Assembly: GCA_024235595.1 (NCBI GenBank) | Contig: JACKMC010000016.1 | Coordinates: 7,228-71,227, forward strand | DNA from: Zoogloeaceae bacterium | GTDB lineage: Bacteria; Pseudomonadota; Gammaproteobacteria; Burkholderiales; Rhodocyclaceae | Reading direction: 5' to 3' | DNA length: 64,000 bases | Shown here: one piece after another, positions 42,261 through 51,235 of the stretch | How positions within the stretch are numbered: the stretch's first letter is position 1 | How the letters are laid out: each line of letters begins with the position of its first letter | The notes under the pieces: generated by a model | The model's input: only the letters and a program-made list of their open reading frames with translations | Told to the model about the DNA's origin: nothing | Databases searched by the model: none | Program-made: the position numbers and the translations under genes

Positions 42261-44758
42261 ATCGTCTTCAGGAATTCGATCAGCGCCCACTTGTCCTCGT
42301 CGGAGAGTCCCGGTTCATCGGTCGAATAGTCGGTGCCGAAGTAATGGCCTCGATTGACCACGAAATCCGGACACTTGCTGATCTCCAGCAGCGGATCGAC
42401 CAGATTGGCGAAGGCGGCGCGGGCCTGCTCGTCGGTCGCATCCTTGGGCAGCGCGTTGAGGTCGCCGCGGATCTTGAGCAACACGTCGAGCGCCTTGCCG
42501 CGCCGGTCGAGATCCATGTTGGACACCAGGTTGATCGGCGTGCCGCTGGGGATGGGGCCGATCTCGACCCCGTCCTCACCGAACAGCGGCGAGCCGAGCT
42601 TGGCCAGCGGCGTCGCCAGCGGCTTGAGAAAACCCGGCAGATAGCCCTTCGGCACGCGCAGATAGGTCTGTCCCGAGGTCACGTCGATGACACCGGGCAC
42701 CAGCTTGCCCGAGGCGGTCAGATACTTGCGGTCGCCCTTGCGCTTCTCCGGCCATAGCAGGCGCTCGATGCTACTGTCGAAGGATTTCATGCGGTCGGCC
42801 ACCGAGCCGGACCAGTAGAAATCGCCGATCGTGTTGTTGAGCAGGAAGGGCGCCGTCGACCATACGCTCACCAGCGAGGCCGGACGAATGTAGCCGCGCC
42901 CGCCCGCCGGCATCTCGTACTGGCGCGGCTCGCCGGTGAAGGGATGGTGTACGGTGATGCTGCCCACCGAGGGCAGGTTCTTGTAGGACTGTGAAGAGAA
43001 ATTGTCCCAGATGTCGCCGCGGATCGCGTTGGTCGCCAGCGAGGCGCAGGCGTTGGTCTCGAGCAGGGTCTCCGGCACGCGCAACTCGTTGGAGAGGTAG
43101 TTGTCGTCGAGGAAGTCCTTCGCCTTCACGATGCGCGTCATCTCGCGCTTGAACTCGGGGGTCCTGGTCCATGCCCAGTAGTTGCTCCAGCACTTGAGGT
43201 AGTCCGGGCCGACGCAGCCGTGGTTCGGGAAAAAGCTCGGTGTCCTGTCGGGCACCTTGCTCGAATGACAGCGCGCGCAGTTCTCGGCGAAGACGATCTT
43301 GCCGCGTTCGAGCTTGGCCTTGTCGCGGGTCAGATACGCCGTCCCGCCTGGCGCCTTGGCGAGCAGATCCGGCTGTGCGGTGGCGAGGAAGAACAGCGCC
43401 ACATCCGGCGTCTGCGCCTCGGTGGCGTTCCAGTAGCTGGAGTTCCTGTTGGCGGTGGCGATCGGGAAAGGCGTGAACTTCTGCCCGCCGACAAAGGGCC
43501 GGAAATGCTCGAGCCATTCCTCGCTGAAAAGGCCGATGTTCACGAACACCCGGTTGAGCGCCCCGAGCGCGCCCACCGAGTCGGAGCCATCCTTGAGCAC
43601 ACGCGGCGTCCAGACTTTGTCCGGCGCTTCATGGAACTGCGCCAACGGCGAGCCGGCCGGCACGTACTTGTCGAGTTGCTCGTTGTCCAGCTCACCGCCG
43701 GCAAGTGTCTCCTTACCCAACAGTTTCGCCAGCTTGAGCCGCGCGCCGAGGTTGTACACCGCATTCATGGTGCGCGGGTTGTTGATGTAGTCGGTGGAGA
43801 TGAAGGAGGTGTCCAGCGCACCCGGCCGCGAGGTGTGGAAGAGCTGGTAGGGGAAGCTCGACTTGTCCACATTCCAGACGAAGATGCGGTCCACCCAGAA
43901 GTACTGCGCGCCGGGGTTGGAGTTGAGGTTCTCCCACTTGGGATGCTCCGGGTCCTTGGGCGGATTGCTCGGATTCGGGCCGACGTGGCAGAAGCCGCAC
44001 GACATGCCGACGCGATAGGGTCGCACCAGCTTCTTGTCGTTGTAGTAGCTCGGGTCGGTGTAGAAGCGCGCCGGGTCCCACTTCGCCGCCGCCTTCTCGT
44101 CGAAATCAGGATTCGGGAACAGCCGCAGGCCGACGACGCCGGTTGCGTAACCGTAGTAGGAGCCGACCGGCACGGTCTTGCCGCGCGCGCCGATTTCCAC
44201 GCCGGGGTACTTGGCCTCGTTCTCGAACGGGTCGGCCGTGCAACCCGCGCTGCGCACGTCCAGCCACAGGCCGAAGCGATCGGCGCGCGGGCCGCTGCCC
44301 TTGTCGAAACACGGCTCGTTCACCAGCCCGAGATACTTCCAGCGATTGTCGCGGCTATAGTTCAGGCTCGGGTGATTCGACACGATCTTGAGCAAGTCGA
44401 GCAGGCCGACGCTCTTGGTGGCCAGGGTGTCCCACATGCGGTCGTTGCCGCCGGTCCACACGATCCAGTTGTTGCGCCCCTTGACCGCCGCCGCGGTGGC
44501 GTCGGCCGGCGCGATGCCGGGCAGGTAGGGCTCGAGCGCGGCGGCCACGGCCTTAGGATCACGGGTAATGCCGTAATCCATGTCGGCGAAGTAGTCTTCA
44601 TCTGCGGCCGGAAAACTCTGCGCGCTGCGGCCGACACACAAGGCTTCATCCCTCACATTGCCCGCACCGCCGCCACAGGGCTGGCTGGAGGGTAAAAGCG
44701 CGCAGGCCGCAAGAACGAAGCCGAAACCCAGCGCGGTGTGGAGCGTGGTCTTGTTCAT
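42257..44758 (-). CDS. RoxA-like dihaem c-type cytochrome lipoprotein
   Basis: 833 residues. Signal with lipobox VLAAC (Cys19). Two haem c sites: CGFCH (254-258) and CARCH (494-498), 240 residues apart, the wide spacing of RoxA / MauG-type dihaem enzymes rather than of electron-carrier cytochromes. The stretch after the first site (VGPNPSNPPKDPEHPKWENL) resembles RoxA-related proteins, relatives of rubber oxygenases. GGGGAGG precedes the ATG at 44758. Overlaps the GMC oxidoreductase gene. Enzyme (oxygenase or peroxidase) versus acceptor for the GMC protein cannot be decided. Confidence 0.7.
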   Translation of the reverse strand: MNKTTLHTALGFGFVLAACALLPSSQPCGGGAGNVRDEALCVGRSAQSFPAADEDYFADMDYGITRDPKAVAAALEPYLPGIAPADATAAAVKGRNNWIVWTGGNDRMWDTLATKSVGLLDLLKIVSNHPSLNYSRDNRWKYLGLVNEPCFDKGSGPRADRFGLWLDVRSAGCTADPFENEAKYPGVEIGARGKTVPVGSYYGYATGVVGLRLFPNPDFDEKAAAKWDPARFYTDPSYYNDKKLVRPYRVGMSCGFCHVGPNPSNPPKDPEHPKWENLNSNPGAQYFWVDRIFVWNVDKSSFPYQLFHTSRPGALDTSFISTDYINNPRTMNAVYNLGARLKLAKLLGKETLAGGELDNEQLDKYVPAGSPLAQFHEAPDKVWTPRVLKDGSDSVGALGALNRVFVNIGLFSEEWLEHFRPFVGGQKFTPFPIATANRNSSYWNATEAQTPDVALFFLATAQPDLLAKAPGGTAYLTRDKAKLERGKIVFAENCARCHSSKVPDRTPSFFPNHGCVGPDYLKCWSNYWAWTRTPEFKREMTRIVKAKDFLDDNYLSNELRVPETLLETNACASLATNAIRGDIWDNFSSQSYKNLPSVGSITVHHPFTGEPRQYEMPAGGRGYIRPASLVSVWSTAPFLLNNTIGDFYWSGSVADRMKSFDSSIERLLWPEKRKGDRKYLTASGKLVPGVIDVTSGQTYLRVPKGYLPGFLKPLATPLAKLGSPLFGEDGVEIGPIPSGTPINLVSNMDLDRRGKALDVLLKIRGDLNALPKDATDEQARAAFANLVDPLLEISKCPDFVVNRGHYFGTDYSTDEPGLSDEDKWALIEFLKTM

Positions 44759-45130
44759 CGTCGCCTCCCCGGTGAGATTCAGACATCCGGCCGGTCCACC
44801 GCGCGCGTTGCCGATCACGAAGGGCCGGTGGATGCGTGCCCGGTCCGGAGCCGCATCCGGACTTCAGTATAGACAGGCGTGGGCGGACGGCAGGGACGGA
44901 TCGCAGGGGTTTCGAATCGGCCGGCGCACCAATGCCGATTGTTGCGTAGAGCAAGCTGGCTGTCGTGGAGAGCCGATGACCAAGTCGCAGTCCATACCCG
45001 CCTCGCGCCCACGGGTGGAGGATGCAATACTGCTAGACCTGATAAACATCTAGCCATGGGCCGGCCTCCGGGCGCGGGCGTATCGTTTGGGTTCCAACAC
45101 AGACGAAACGTCCACAACGAGGAGGCCGAC
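44759..45130. other. Gap between cytochrome gene and IS remnant
   Basis: 372 bases that should contain the promoter of the cytochrome-GMC operon (minus strand) and the left end of the IS110-type element. A purine-rich GAGGAGG ribosome site precedes the transposase ATG at 45131. I could not fix the element's left end and saw no terminal inverted repeats, as expected for IS110. Confidence 0.5.
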
Positions 45131-46134
45131 ATGGAACTCTATGCTGGAATCGACTTGCATTCCAACAACAGCATGGTGGTAGTGCTCGATGAAACCGACC
45201 GGGTGGTTTACCGCAAGCGCTTGCCCAATAATCTCGATGGCATCATTTCGGCGCTGCGCTCGTGCGCCGGGCAGATCCAGGGCGTAGCGGTGGAATCGAC
45301 GTTCAACTGGTACTGGCTGGTCGATGGTCTGCAGGAGGCAGGGTACGTGGTGCATCTGAGAACACGGCAGCGGTCAAGCAGTATGACGGGCTAAGTACAG
45401 CGGCGATGCAGCCGATGCCCGGCACCTGCGCACCTGCTGCGCCTGGGCATTCTGCCCGAGGGGTATATCTATCCGCGTGAAGGCGCGCCGTGCGCGATCT
45501 GCTGAAAGCGCAGCCAGTTGGTCAGGCAGCGCACCACCCAGATCCTGAGCATCCAGAACCTGCTGGCCCGCAACCTGAGTCCGCTGCGCCCGGCAATCTT
45601 ATCAGGCTGGCAGGCGCCGGACATCGATGCGCTGGCGCTGCTGCCCGAGCAGGCCCTTGCGGTGCAGGCCAACCTTGCCGTGATGCACTGCCTCGACGAG
45701 CAGATCCACGGGCTCGAACACGCCATTCTCGAGCGCGCCACGCTGCGCGAGGACTACCGCGCGCTGCAGACGGTGAGCGGCATCGGCAAGGTGCTGGCGC
45801 TGACCATTGCGCTGGAGACCGGCGACATCGAGCGCTTCGCGAGTCCGGCAATTTCGCTTCCTACGCCTGCACGGTCAGCAGCCGGCGCGAGTCGAACGGC
45901 AAGAAAAAGGAGAAGGCAACACCAAGTGCGGCAACCGGCACCTGGCCTGGGCCTCGTCGAAGCGGCGCACTTTGCGGTGCGCTACAACGAACGCATCAAG
46001 CGCTTCTACCAGAAGAAGAGCGCCCGCACGCTGCCGGTGGTAGCCATCAAGGCGGTGGCCCACAGCTGGCGCGGGCGAGCTACCACGTCATGAAGAGCGG
46101 TGAGCCCTTCGACGTGGCGCGAGCGTTCGGATAA
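45131..46134 (+). pseudogene. IS110-family transposase pseudogene
   Basis: Remnant of a ~340-residue DEDD transposase. Intact N-terminus MELYAGIDLHSNNSMVVVLD with ESTFNWYWLVDGLQEAGY in one frame to ~45360; a second frame has AVKQYDGLS and ILPEGYIYP-like coding; a third from ~45518 gives RQRTTQILSIQNLLARN and VSGIGKVLALTIALETGDI (helix-hairpin-helix); the end YHVMKSGEPFDVARAFG lies in another frame, stop at 46132. At least three frameshifts, so inactive. The family inserts without terminal inverted repeats and uses a structured bridge RNA. Confidence 0.85.
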
Positions 46135-46809
46135 GGAGCAAGGGGCGGTGGTGGAGTGCCGCCAAGGGTTGGCATAACCAGGAGACCTGATTGCACGCCA
46201 CCACCGGCCCCGCCTGAGCAAGGCGAAGCTGCGCCCGTATCGCGAGCCACCAAGGGTTGGATCGCCTGGGAAAGAACGTGGGCGAAACCACAGATCTGTG
46301 CGAGCACGTTTGCTCGCCACGATTGGACGCGATGGGGAACAGAGGGTTTTCTGGGGCTGCCAGTGCAGCCAGGGGCAGGCACAGCACACCGTGCCGGCCT
46401 TGATCCTGATGGGTGACTGGTGCGCGCTATCGCGCAACCACACTACGAGAACCAAGTGCGCGGGGCCGTCGCCGGCCGGGCAGAGTAGAGACGGGATGCG
46501 GGACGAACCGCAGAAATTCGTTCGTCCCTATTGACGGGGGTGGCTAATGGGTGACCCCATGGGCTTTCCTTGCTCTTCCGCCCTACCGATCCCCCTCGCG
46601 CGGGTTGGGATGCGGCAGCGGCAAGGCCTGCGACCATTGCTCGCGCAAGCTGTCGGCGAACGTGCGGTCAGATCCATCTTTGTAACACAACCCAGGGGCA
46701 TGGGCCGTTGCCGATGCTCTCGCGCGTGGTGTGAGACGAGATTGGATCAAGGTGACAAAGCTAGACCCCCTGTGTTCCGATCGACGCGGCGGAGCGACCG
46801 GCCCCGGGT
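46135..46809. other. Non-coding stretch downstream of the IS110 remnant
   Basis: 675 bases without a supportable gene. The first 130 bases are strongly structured (separate entry), with an 11-base direct repeat CCAAGGGTTGG at 46162-46172 and 46250-46260, each copy able to fold on itself. The rest shows only shadow frames and may be IS right-end sequence plus genomic debris. Confidence 0.5.
46142..46211 (+). ncRNA. Three-way-junction structure after the transposase
   Basis: Outer stem GGGGCGGTGGTGG (46142-46154) pairs with CCACCACCGGCCCC (46198-46211), one bulged G. Inside are two further hairpins: GCCAA-GGG-TTGGC (46161-46173) and CAGG-AGA-CCTG (46179-46189). It begins 8 bases after the transposase stop codon. 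IS110-family elements of the IS1111 group carry their bridge RNA downstream of the transposase, so this could be its remnant; that identification is inference, the base pairing is seen directly. Confidence 0.45.
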
Positions 46810-47721
46810 TCACCGGCATTCGAGCGACCGACTCGCCATGACGGCTGACGACGGGCCAAGTCCTCCGGTCTGAACGTGCACGACCAAACTGGTCGGTGGC
46901 TCATCGGCCTGGATCGTGGTCCTCGTGCCCCAGAGCGAACGGCCCTTGAAAGCCGGCTCGTTTGCCAGTTCGCCGTAGCGCCGGCAATGTCCCGGGAACA
47001 GCGCACTTTCCGGCGGCCAGGGATGACAGTCCAGCGTCAGCGGGTGAGGGCCCGGGCGGGCCTCTGCAGACGCGATCATGCCCGGGGAGCCGCTCACGCT
47101 CCCGCGCGCGAAGACTTCGTAGCGTCCAGGGCCCACCACGGTGCAATCGACCATTGCAATTTCGGCAAACGGCTTGACGGTGTCCGGTGCGGAGAAGTGG
47201 CGCCAGGCAAACCATCCGGCGGTGCTGGAGGTCGCCACCAGAGCGGCCACGCCGGTCCACAGGCGTCTTCGCGTGCGGAATCCGGTCGCTCGAGCCTTGG
47301 CAGGGGCGGCGGAAGGCCGCTGCGTGCCACCTTCGCGCAGTGCCGACAAATCGTCCAGCAGTTGGTGCAAAACAGTGTCGTCGGTGCCGGCCAGCCAGCC
47401 CACCAGATTGGTTGCGTGCAGGCTGCGGAAACCCAGGGGTGGCTGTACCGGTTCGATCAGCACCGGTAGCAGCACGCCGCGCCTCAGGCCTTCGTTCGCC
47501 TCGTCACGTACCCAGGTCGAGACACAGGCTTCGCGGGACCAAAGCACAAGGATGGCGCCAGCCGCCTCCAGTTCCCGGCCTATCGCCTGTGAAAAATCGC
47601 TGCCGGAGCGCAATTGATGGTCCCACCAGACGGTCCGGCCCGCGTGTTCAAGCGCTTGGGCCAAGCGTGCAGCTGCCGCCCGATTCTCCGCGGCGTAGCT
47701 GATGAAAACGTCGGCCATCAT
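46810..47721 (-). CDS. Membrane-anchored TIR-domain protein
   Basis: 303 residues. TIR domain at ~3-125: ADVFISYAAENRAAAARLAQ, VWWDHQLRSGSDF, ILVLWSREACVSTWVRDEANEG with candidate catalytic Glu74. A single helix follows (~154-173), then a ~130-residue extracytoplasmic part with several Cys (VDCTVVGPG, LDCHPWPPE, GHCRRYGE). GGAGG lies ~8 bases before the ATG-ATG start. Same TIR-TM plan as the gene at 28109 but an unrelated C-terminal domain. Next to IS debris and repeats, suggesting recent acquisition. Confidence 0.78.
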   Translation of the reverse strand: MMADVFISYAAENRAAAARLAQALEHAGRTVWWDHQLRSGSDFSQAIGRELEAAGAILVLWSREACVSTWVRDEANEGLRRGVLLPVLIEPVQPPLGFRSLHATNLVGWLAGTDDTVLHQLLDDLSALREGGTQRPSAAPAKARATGFRTRRRLWTGVAALVATSSTAGWFAWRHFSAPDTVKPFAEIAMVDCTVVGPGRYEVFARGSVSGSPGMIASAEARPGPHPLTLDCHPWPPESALFPGHCRRYGELANEPAFKGRSLWGTRTTIQADEPPTSLVVHVQTGGLGPSSAVMASRSLECR

Positions 47722-47787
47722 CTGCCTCCGGTGTGTCAGGCGCGTCGATAGGCGGCCATGGGGAGATGTTGCCCCGGGGCCACACCC

Positions 47788-47814
47788 GGCGCAATGCCCT
47801 TCGGCTATTGCGCC
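47788..47814. repeat. REP-like palindrome GGCGCAAT/ATTGCGCC
   Basis: Eight-base arms GGCGCAAT (47788-47795) and ATTGCGCC (47807-47814) around an 11-base loop that itself pairs (GCCC-TTCG-GGC-like). This is a widespread extragenic palindrome type in proteobacteria. The following CCTAC can also pair with the first GTAGG of the tandem array, extending the structure. Confidence 0.65.
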
Positions 47815-47822
47815 CTACACCC

Positions 47823-47863
47823 GGGCGTAGGGCGTAGGGCGTAGGGCGTAGGGCGTAGGGCGT
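47823..47863 (+). repeat. Heptamer tandem repeat (GGGCGTA)5.9
   Basis: Five perfect copies of GGGCGTA (47823-47857) plus a partial GGGCGT (47858-47863), directly beside the REP-like palindrome. The unit looks derived from the palindrome's own flanking GTAGGGCG, i.e. slippage at the end of a REP element. Upstream of the membrane TIR gene (minus strand) by about 100 bases. Confidence 0.9.
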
Positions 47864-47910
47864 CTGCAGCTTCGGCAGGCCGATTCTGGCCGGATGTACT
47901 CATTCAGAAT

Positions 47911-48393
47911 TCAAGCCAAAAGCGGCCGTCTGCGCTGCTTTCGGAATGAGCGCGGCGCCTTGCCGATCGCGCCATCGGCAACCAGTTGCCTGGCATGGAG
48001 CACGCTCGGCGCGTAGCGGAAGCTGGCGGCATAGGCTGTGTTGCCCCCCTTGCGCTGCGCAAGCCGGTACAGCTCGACGGCCGTTTCACCGCTGGCCGTG
48101 AGCGGCTTGTCGCTGAAGCCGTGACAGCCGAACTCGATGACCTGGGCAATGGCCTCGTAATGGGCGCCGCCCGGCGTCGCGATCGAGACGATGTCCGGCC
48201 GGCAAGCCTCCAGTGCCTGCCGCCAGTCGGTACCCGAACAGGGGATGGCCAACCTGGCGGCGACCTCGGCGACGACACTCGCCGTCCTGCCGACGATCCC
48301 CACGACCTCGGCGCCGGCGCCGCGGAATGCGTCAGCGTGGCCCTGTCCCGCAAATCCGGTTCCAGCAATCAAGACTTTCAGCTTGCGATCCAT
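47911..48393 (-). pseudogene. Truncated Gfo/Idh/MocA oxidoreductase
   Basis: 160 residues corresponding to the NAD(P)-binding half of a ~350-residue Gfo/Idh/MocA protein: VLIAGTGFAGQGHADAFRG (nucleotide motif), DIVSIATPGGAHYEA, SDKPLTASGE (EKP-type catalytic lysine). After GAIGKAPRSF the homology stops in a short basic tail and the C-terminal substrate domain is missing. ATG at 48393 fits; no strong ribosome site. Decay end coincides with the repeat-rich, IS-containing region. Confidence 0.7.
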
Positions 48394-48622
48394 CGTTTCG
48401 CCCGGCAAGTTGGCGTATCGATACACTCCGCTGTACCGGGAACTCTGGCAAGTCTGTTCTTGGAAGCGCCAGCGCTTAGCACTGCCCGGCGCTCGGCCCG
48501 CACACGCCAGGCCCTCGGGAAGTCGGCAAGCCCTTCAAGGCACCGAAGCTGAATGCCGGCCGATTCCTGGCGGGGCCGATGCGCAGCAACGAATCCTGTA
48601 CGATCGTCCGCGCCCGGTCTTG

Positions 48623-49435
48623 CTACCTCGGCATCGCCGCGGCCTCGAACCCGTAGTCGCTCAGCGTCTTTTGTCCGGCCGGCGAGAGGATGTAGAGCGC
48701 CAGCCGCCATGCCTCGCCCGAGGCGTCGCTGCGCACCACAAGGCCGTAATCGGCGCCGACGGACAAGGCCTCGGGTACCCTGACGATCCTCAGCGCCGGA
48801 ACTTCCTTGCGGGCAAGCACGGCGTTGGTGCAGTAGGTCAGGAACAGGTCCGCCTTCTTGCCGGCCATCACCCACCCGTACTGGTTCGTGCCTTCGGGCG
48901 CCTTCTCGCTCTGGGCACCGCCTGTGAGCTGCAGGGCCTTGCCGGAGAGCAGCGCGAAGCTGCCGGGGCGCAGCTTCTCCGCCTTTTCGAAGAGCGCCCA
49001 GGCGTAGTCCCCGCTCGGGTCCGCCTTCGGCGTGGAGGTACCGACCCGCAGGTCCGGCCTGAGCAGGGCGTCGAGGAGCGTGTCGCTCGAAACCTCGAGT
49101 TCCGGCTGGACCAGGGCGCACAGCTGATTGCGCGCGAAGAGCACCACCGGTCCGCCCCATCCGGTAGCCGCAAGCCGCTCCGGATGGGCCATGTTGGCCG
49201 AGGCGAAGAGTTCCGGTCGGTCGCCTTCCTCGATGCCTTTCCTGAGCAATCCGCTCGGGCCGAAGCGGGTCTTCACTGCGGTCTTGTACTGGGTCGCGTA
49301 ATTCGATGCCAGCTCGCCAAGCGCCGCCTCGAGGCTGCCCGCTGCCGCCAGCGTCACCGTCTGCGCAGACGCCGCGATGGGTGCGAAGACTGCAGCGGTC
49401 GCTGCGCAGGCCAGCAATTTCGCCTTGCTTTTCAC
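48623..49435 (-). CDS. ModA-like molybdate/tungstate-type substrate-binding protein
   Basis: 270 residues. Signal peptide CAATAAVFAPIAASAQ (cleaved ~25), then a periplasmic-binding fold starting TVTLAAAGSLEAALGELA with FGPSGLLRKGIEEG, LFASANMAHPERL and FARNQLCALV, all ModA-type. GTG start at 49435 with GAGGAGG 7 bases upstream. No modB/modC permease or ATPase is adjacent, so this is an orphan binding protein; ligand may be an oxyanion other than molybdate. Possibly exported virulence- or redox-linked variants exist, but that is not visible here. Confidence 0.75.
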   Translation of the reverse strand: MKSKAKLLACAATAAVFAPIAASAQTVTLAAAGSLEAALGELASNYATQYKTAVKTRFGPSGLLRKGIEEGDRPELFASANMAHPERLAATGWGGPVVLFARNQLCALVQPELEVSSDTLLDALLRPDLRVGTSTPKADPSGDYAWALFEKAEKLRPGSFALLSGKALQLTGGAQSEKAPEGTNQYGWVMAGKKADLFLTYCTNAVLARKEVPALRIVRVPEALSVGADYGLVVRSDASGEAWRLALYILSPAGQKTLSDYGFEAAAMPR

Positions 49436-49657
49436 GAATACCTCCTCTTCATGGATTTGCGACGGAGCTGCGCGGTGGGGCTGCAGGACGGTTCGCGCCC
49501 GGAGGACGCGAGCAGCGCGTGAGCATAAGCAAGACGCCTCACTGTGTCCATTGGCAAGCCGGGGCCTGTCATATCCGATCGCGGCAACACCCAGTCCGCA
49601 TTGCCTCCAGGCGCCACGCGGCTGCATTGCGACCCATCGCGGCCAGCCCTCACGACC

Positions 49658-50557
49658 TCAGGGCAGCACCCGGGTTTCCTCGGCGAGCAGGGCACGTGCC
49701 CAGTCGGGCAGCTCGGCCTGGGGATGCGCCTTTACCCATTCCTCGAGCGCGCGCCGTGCCGCGATACGCTCGCCGCGACCGAGCTGCGCGCGGATGCGCA
49801 CCAGGGCCGCAGCCGGGCTCTCGGATGCCTCGGCGCGGGGGTCCGCCCCTTGCGCCGAGGACGCCTCTGGCGCCTGCGCCTCGAGCGGCGCGGCACGCTT
49901 GTGCATGAACGCGGCCGGCGGCGCGTCGCGCAAGGCGCCGAGCGCGGATTTCGCGGCGGGAGCCGCGCCCGCGGGCGCGGCGTCGGCCGCAACCGGCGGG
50001 GCCGCAGGCGCGGCAGCCGTGGACGTCGCCCGCGGAGCGGGCTGAGTGGCCTCCACGCCTGCGGCCTGGCGCTGGCGCTCGGCGTTCGGGCGTGGTGCCG
50101 CACGAAATTCCGTCGCCGCCGGCGGCGCGTCCGCGGCGGCCCGGGGAGCCGACGGCTTGGCAGGCGCAGGCTCGAGCGGGAGGGGCGCGGCGCCCTGGAC
50201 GGCGTCGTTTTCCGGCCGCATCGGCGCGGACGCGGCTGCCTGCTCGCGCTCGGGCGTCATCGGCTGCGGCGCCACCGCGGTCGGGAACATCACCCTGATC
50301 GCGCCGAAGGACAACAGCACCGTGGCGGCCAGCGCCAGCGGAACGCGCAGCCGCTGCCAGCGCGCGGGGCGGATGACGGTGGCGCCGGTGGGCGCCGGGG
50401 CAGCCCCCGCGCCGGCCGCCAGCTCGACCTCGACCGCGGCGCGCACGCGTGCGTCGAGCGCCGCATCCGGCGCCGGCGGCGTGTCGCCCTGCCAGGCCTC
50501 GCGAAGGGCCCGTTCGTCCTCGGGCGCGGGCGAATCGTCGAACCGGCGCTCGCTCAT
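49658..50557 (-). CDS. Putative anti-sigma factor, single-pass membrane protein
   Basis: 299 residues. N-terminal ~60 residues acidic and helical, one membrane helix (~72-92, VPLALAATVLLSFGAIRVMF), then a ~130-residue Ala/Pro-rich low-complexity periplasmic linker and a C-terminal helical part (RIRAQLGRGERIAARRALEEW). The ATG shares ATGA with the ECF sigma factor stop; position and topology make it the likely cognate anti-sigma factor, although no zinc-binding ZAS motif (HxxxCxxC) is present. Confidence 0.65.
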   Translation of the reverse strand: MSERRFDDSPAPEDERALREAWQGDTPPAPDAALDARVRAAVEVELAAGAGAAPAPTGATVIRPARWQRLRVPLALAATVLLSFGAIRVMFPTAVAPQPMTPEREQAAASAPMRPENDAVQGAAPLPLEPAPAKPSAPRAAADAPPAATEFRAAPRPNAERQRQAAGVEATQPAPRATSTAAAPAAPPVAADAAPAGAAPAAKSALGALRDAPPAAFMHKRAAPLEAQAPEASSAQGADPRAEASESPAAALVRIRAQLGRGERIAARRALEEWVKAHPQAELPDWARALLAEETRVLP

Positions 50558-51165
50558 GATTGCGACTCCTTGTGCGGCATCAACAGGCTGCGCAGCCTGC
50601 CCAGCGCATAGCGCAGCCGGCTCTTGGCGGTCTCGGCATTGACGCCGGTGATTCGGGCGATCTCCTCGACCGAGTGCTCGCCGTATTCGCGCAGCAGGAT
50701 GGCCTCGCGTTGAACCGCCGGCAGGCTCGCGAGCGCTTCGTGCAGGCGTGCGTTCATACGCTTGCCGTCGAGCGCTTCATCGGCACTCGGGCGACGCTCG
50801 TCGGCGATCCGCTCGAGCGGATCGCCGTCATCCTCGGCGTTCTGCAGCTCGCTGGCCAGCAACGGGCGATGGCGACGGACGAGGTCGATGGCGAGGTTGC
50901 GGGCGATGGTGAACAGCCAGGTACGAAAGGCCGCCTCGGGGCGGTAGCGGCCACGTTCGCGGGTGACCCGGATCCACACTTCCTGGAACAGGTCGTCGAC
51001 GCTGCCCGCGCCAGGCGGCAACAGCCGCGCCAGGTAGGCGTAGAGCGCGCGCCGGTGACGGGCATAGAGCACATCGAAGGCCGCCATCTCGCCGGCGGCG
51101 AAGGCGGCCATCAGCGCCGCATCGCTGCGGGCATCGTCACAGGCTCGGGGCTCGGCGGCACTCAT
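50554..51165 (-). CDS. ECF sigma-70 factor
   Basis: 203 residues with both conserved sigma regions: region 2 (FDVLYARHRRALYAYLARLL, DDLFQEVWIRV, FRTWLFTIARNLAIDLVRRH) and region 4 (LPAVQREAILLREYGEHSVEEIA, VNAETAKSRLRYALGRL). It should redirect RNA polymerase to an envelope or stress regulon and is held by the coupled downstream membrane protein. ATG at 51165; TATACT just upstream (51172-51177 complement) could be a -10, implying a very short leader. A longer frame to 51420 is not needed. Confidence 0.88.
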   Translation of the reverse strand: MSAAEPRACDDARSDAALMAAFAAGEMAAFDVLYARHRRALYAYLARLLPPGAGSVDDLFQEVWIRVTRERGRYRPEAAFRTWLFTIARNLAIDLVRRHRPLLASELQNAEDDGDPLERIADERRPSADEALDGKRMNARLHEALASLPAVQREAILLREYGEHSVEEIARITGVNAETAKSRLRYALGRLRSLLMPHKESQS

Positions 51166-51235
51166 GGGCGGGGAGTATAAGCGCCCCCGCCCTGCCAGCG
51201 GCACCGCGACCGCACTCATGTGCCTGCCGGCACGC

